Below, in pieces: positions 5,155 to 5,225 of a DNA stretch of 5,225 nucleotides. Each line of letters begins with the position of its first letter. The stretch's first letter is position 1. Under the pieces are notes generated by a model. That model was given only the letters and a program-made list of their open reading frames with translations, made no database searches and had not been told where the DNA came from. The translations under genes and the position numbers were made by a program. Source of the DNA: Desulfobacteraceae bacterium UBA5852 (lineage in GTDB: Bacteria > Desulfobacterota > Desulfobacteria > Desulfobacterales > UBA5852); assembly GCA_002432195.1 (NCBI GenBank), contig DJGG01000281.1, positions 41,109 to 46,333 on the forward strand, read 5' to 3'.

Positions 5155-5225
5155 ATGGTCGCGGGGGTCGATGGGTGCCGGCGGCCGCCTTCGGAGACGA
5201 TGCCGTCGGGGCGGTTCGTCGCCGG
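5155..5225 (+). CDS. Possible N-terminus of a DUF429-family protein (partial)
   Basis: The frame opens MVAGVDGCR, which from memory closely matches the N-terminus of DUF429 proteins, usually VAGVDGC followed by a Gly-Gly-Trp stretch. GGGGA lies seven bases before the ATG at 5155; another in-frame ATG is at 5149. After the motif the reading is RPPSETMPSGRFVA, without the expected GGW, and the window ends. The gene would be divergent from the receiver gene. The fragment is only 23 codons, so it may be a real divergent member, a frameshifted or decayed copy, or chance. DUF429 function is not established. Confidence 0.3.
   Translation, partial: MVAGVDGCRRPPSETMPSGRFVA

Overview
The window is GC-rich bacterial DNA (roughly two-thirds G+C, with strong G/C bias at third codon positions). 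It carries five well-supported chromosomal genes and a possible sixth that runs off the right edge. Starts mostly follow Shine-Dalgarno sequences. A fused NDP-forming acyl-CoA synthetase beside ordinary housekeeping genes would suit a high-GC anaerobe or facultative anaerobe, possibly of the Desulfobacterota/deltaproteobacterial type. That placement is inference with low confidence, because no marker gene is present. I see no insertion sequence, prophage, CRISPR array, tRNA or rRNA.

Layout, left to right. Positions 1-174 are mostly non-coding, with a GC hairpin and a single DnaA-box-like 9-mer. A plus-strand gamma-class carbonic anhydrase-like hexapeptide-repeat protein (175-723) runs tail to tail into a minus-strand 757-residue acyl-CoA synthetase (716-2989), and their stop codons overlap. 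A 144-bp divergent gap separates the synthetase from a plus-strand low-molecular-weight protein phosphatase (3134-3643). The phosphatase overlaps by 62 bp the 3' end of a minus-strand PlsC-type acyltransferase (3582-4376). The 134-bp gap upstream of the acyltransferase is rich in dyad symmetry: two related 11-bp palindromes and two hairpins. Upstream of it on the same strand is a stand-alone CheY-like receiver protein (4511-4909, start uncertain). At the right edge a short plus-strand frame (from 5155) opens with a motif like the N-terminus of DUF429 proteins.

How the genes fit together: the synthetase would interconvert acyl-CoA with free acid and NTP, and PlsC would place acyl chains on lysophosphatidate. 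The gamma-carbonic anhydrase-like protein may supply bicarbonate/CO2 conversion or, as in some relatives, act in CoA-thioester metabolism. The phosphatase and receiver are signalling proteins. Genes mostly face each other or diverge, so no operon joins them, and no defined multi-gene novel system is visible. The points most worth a second look are the beta-alpha domain order and altered glycine loop of the synthetase, the paired palindromes upstream of plsC, the two overlapping convergent gene pairs without intrinsic terminators, and the DUF429-like fragment.
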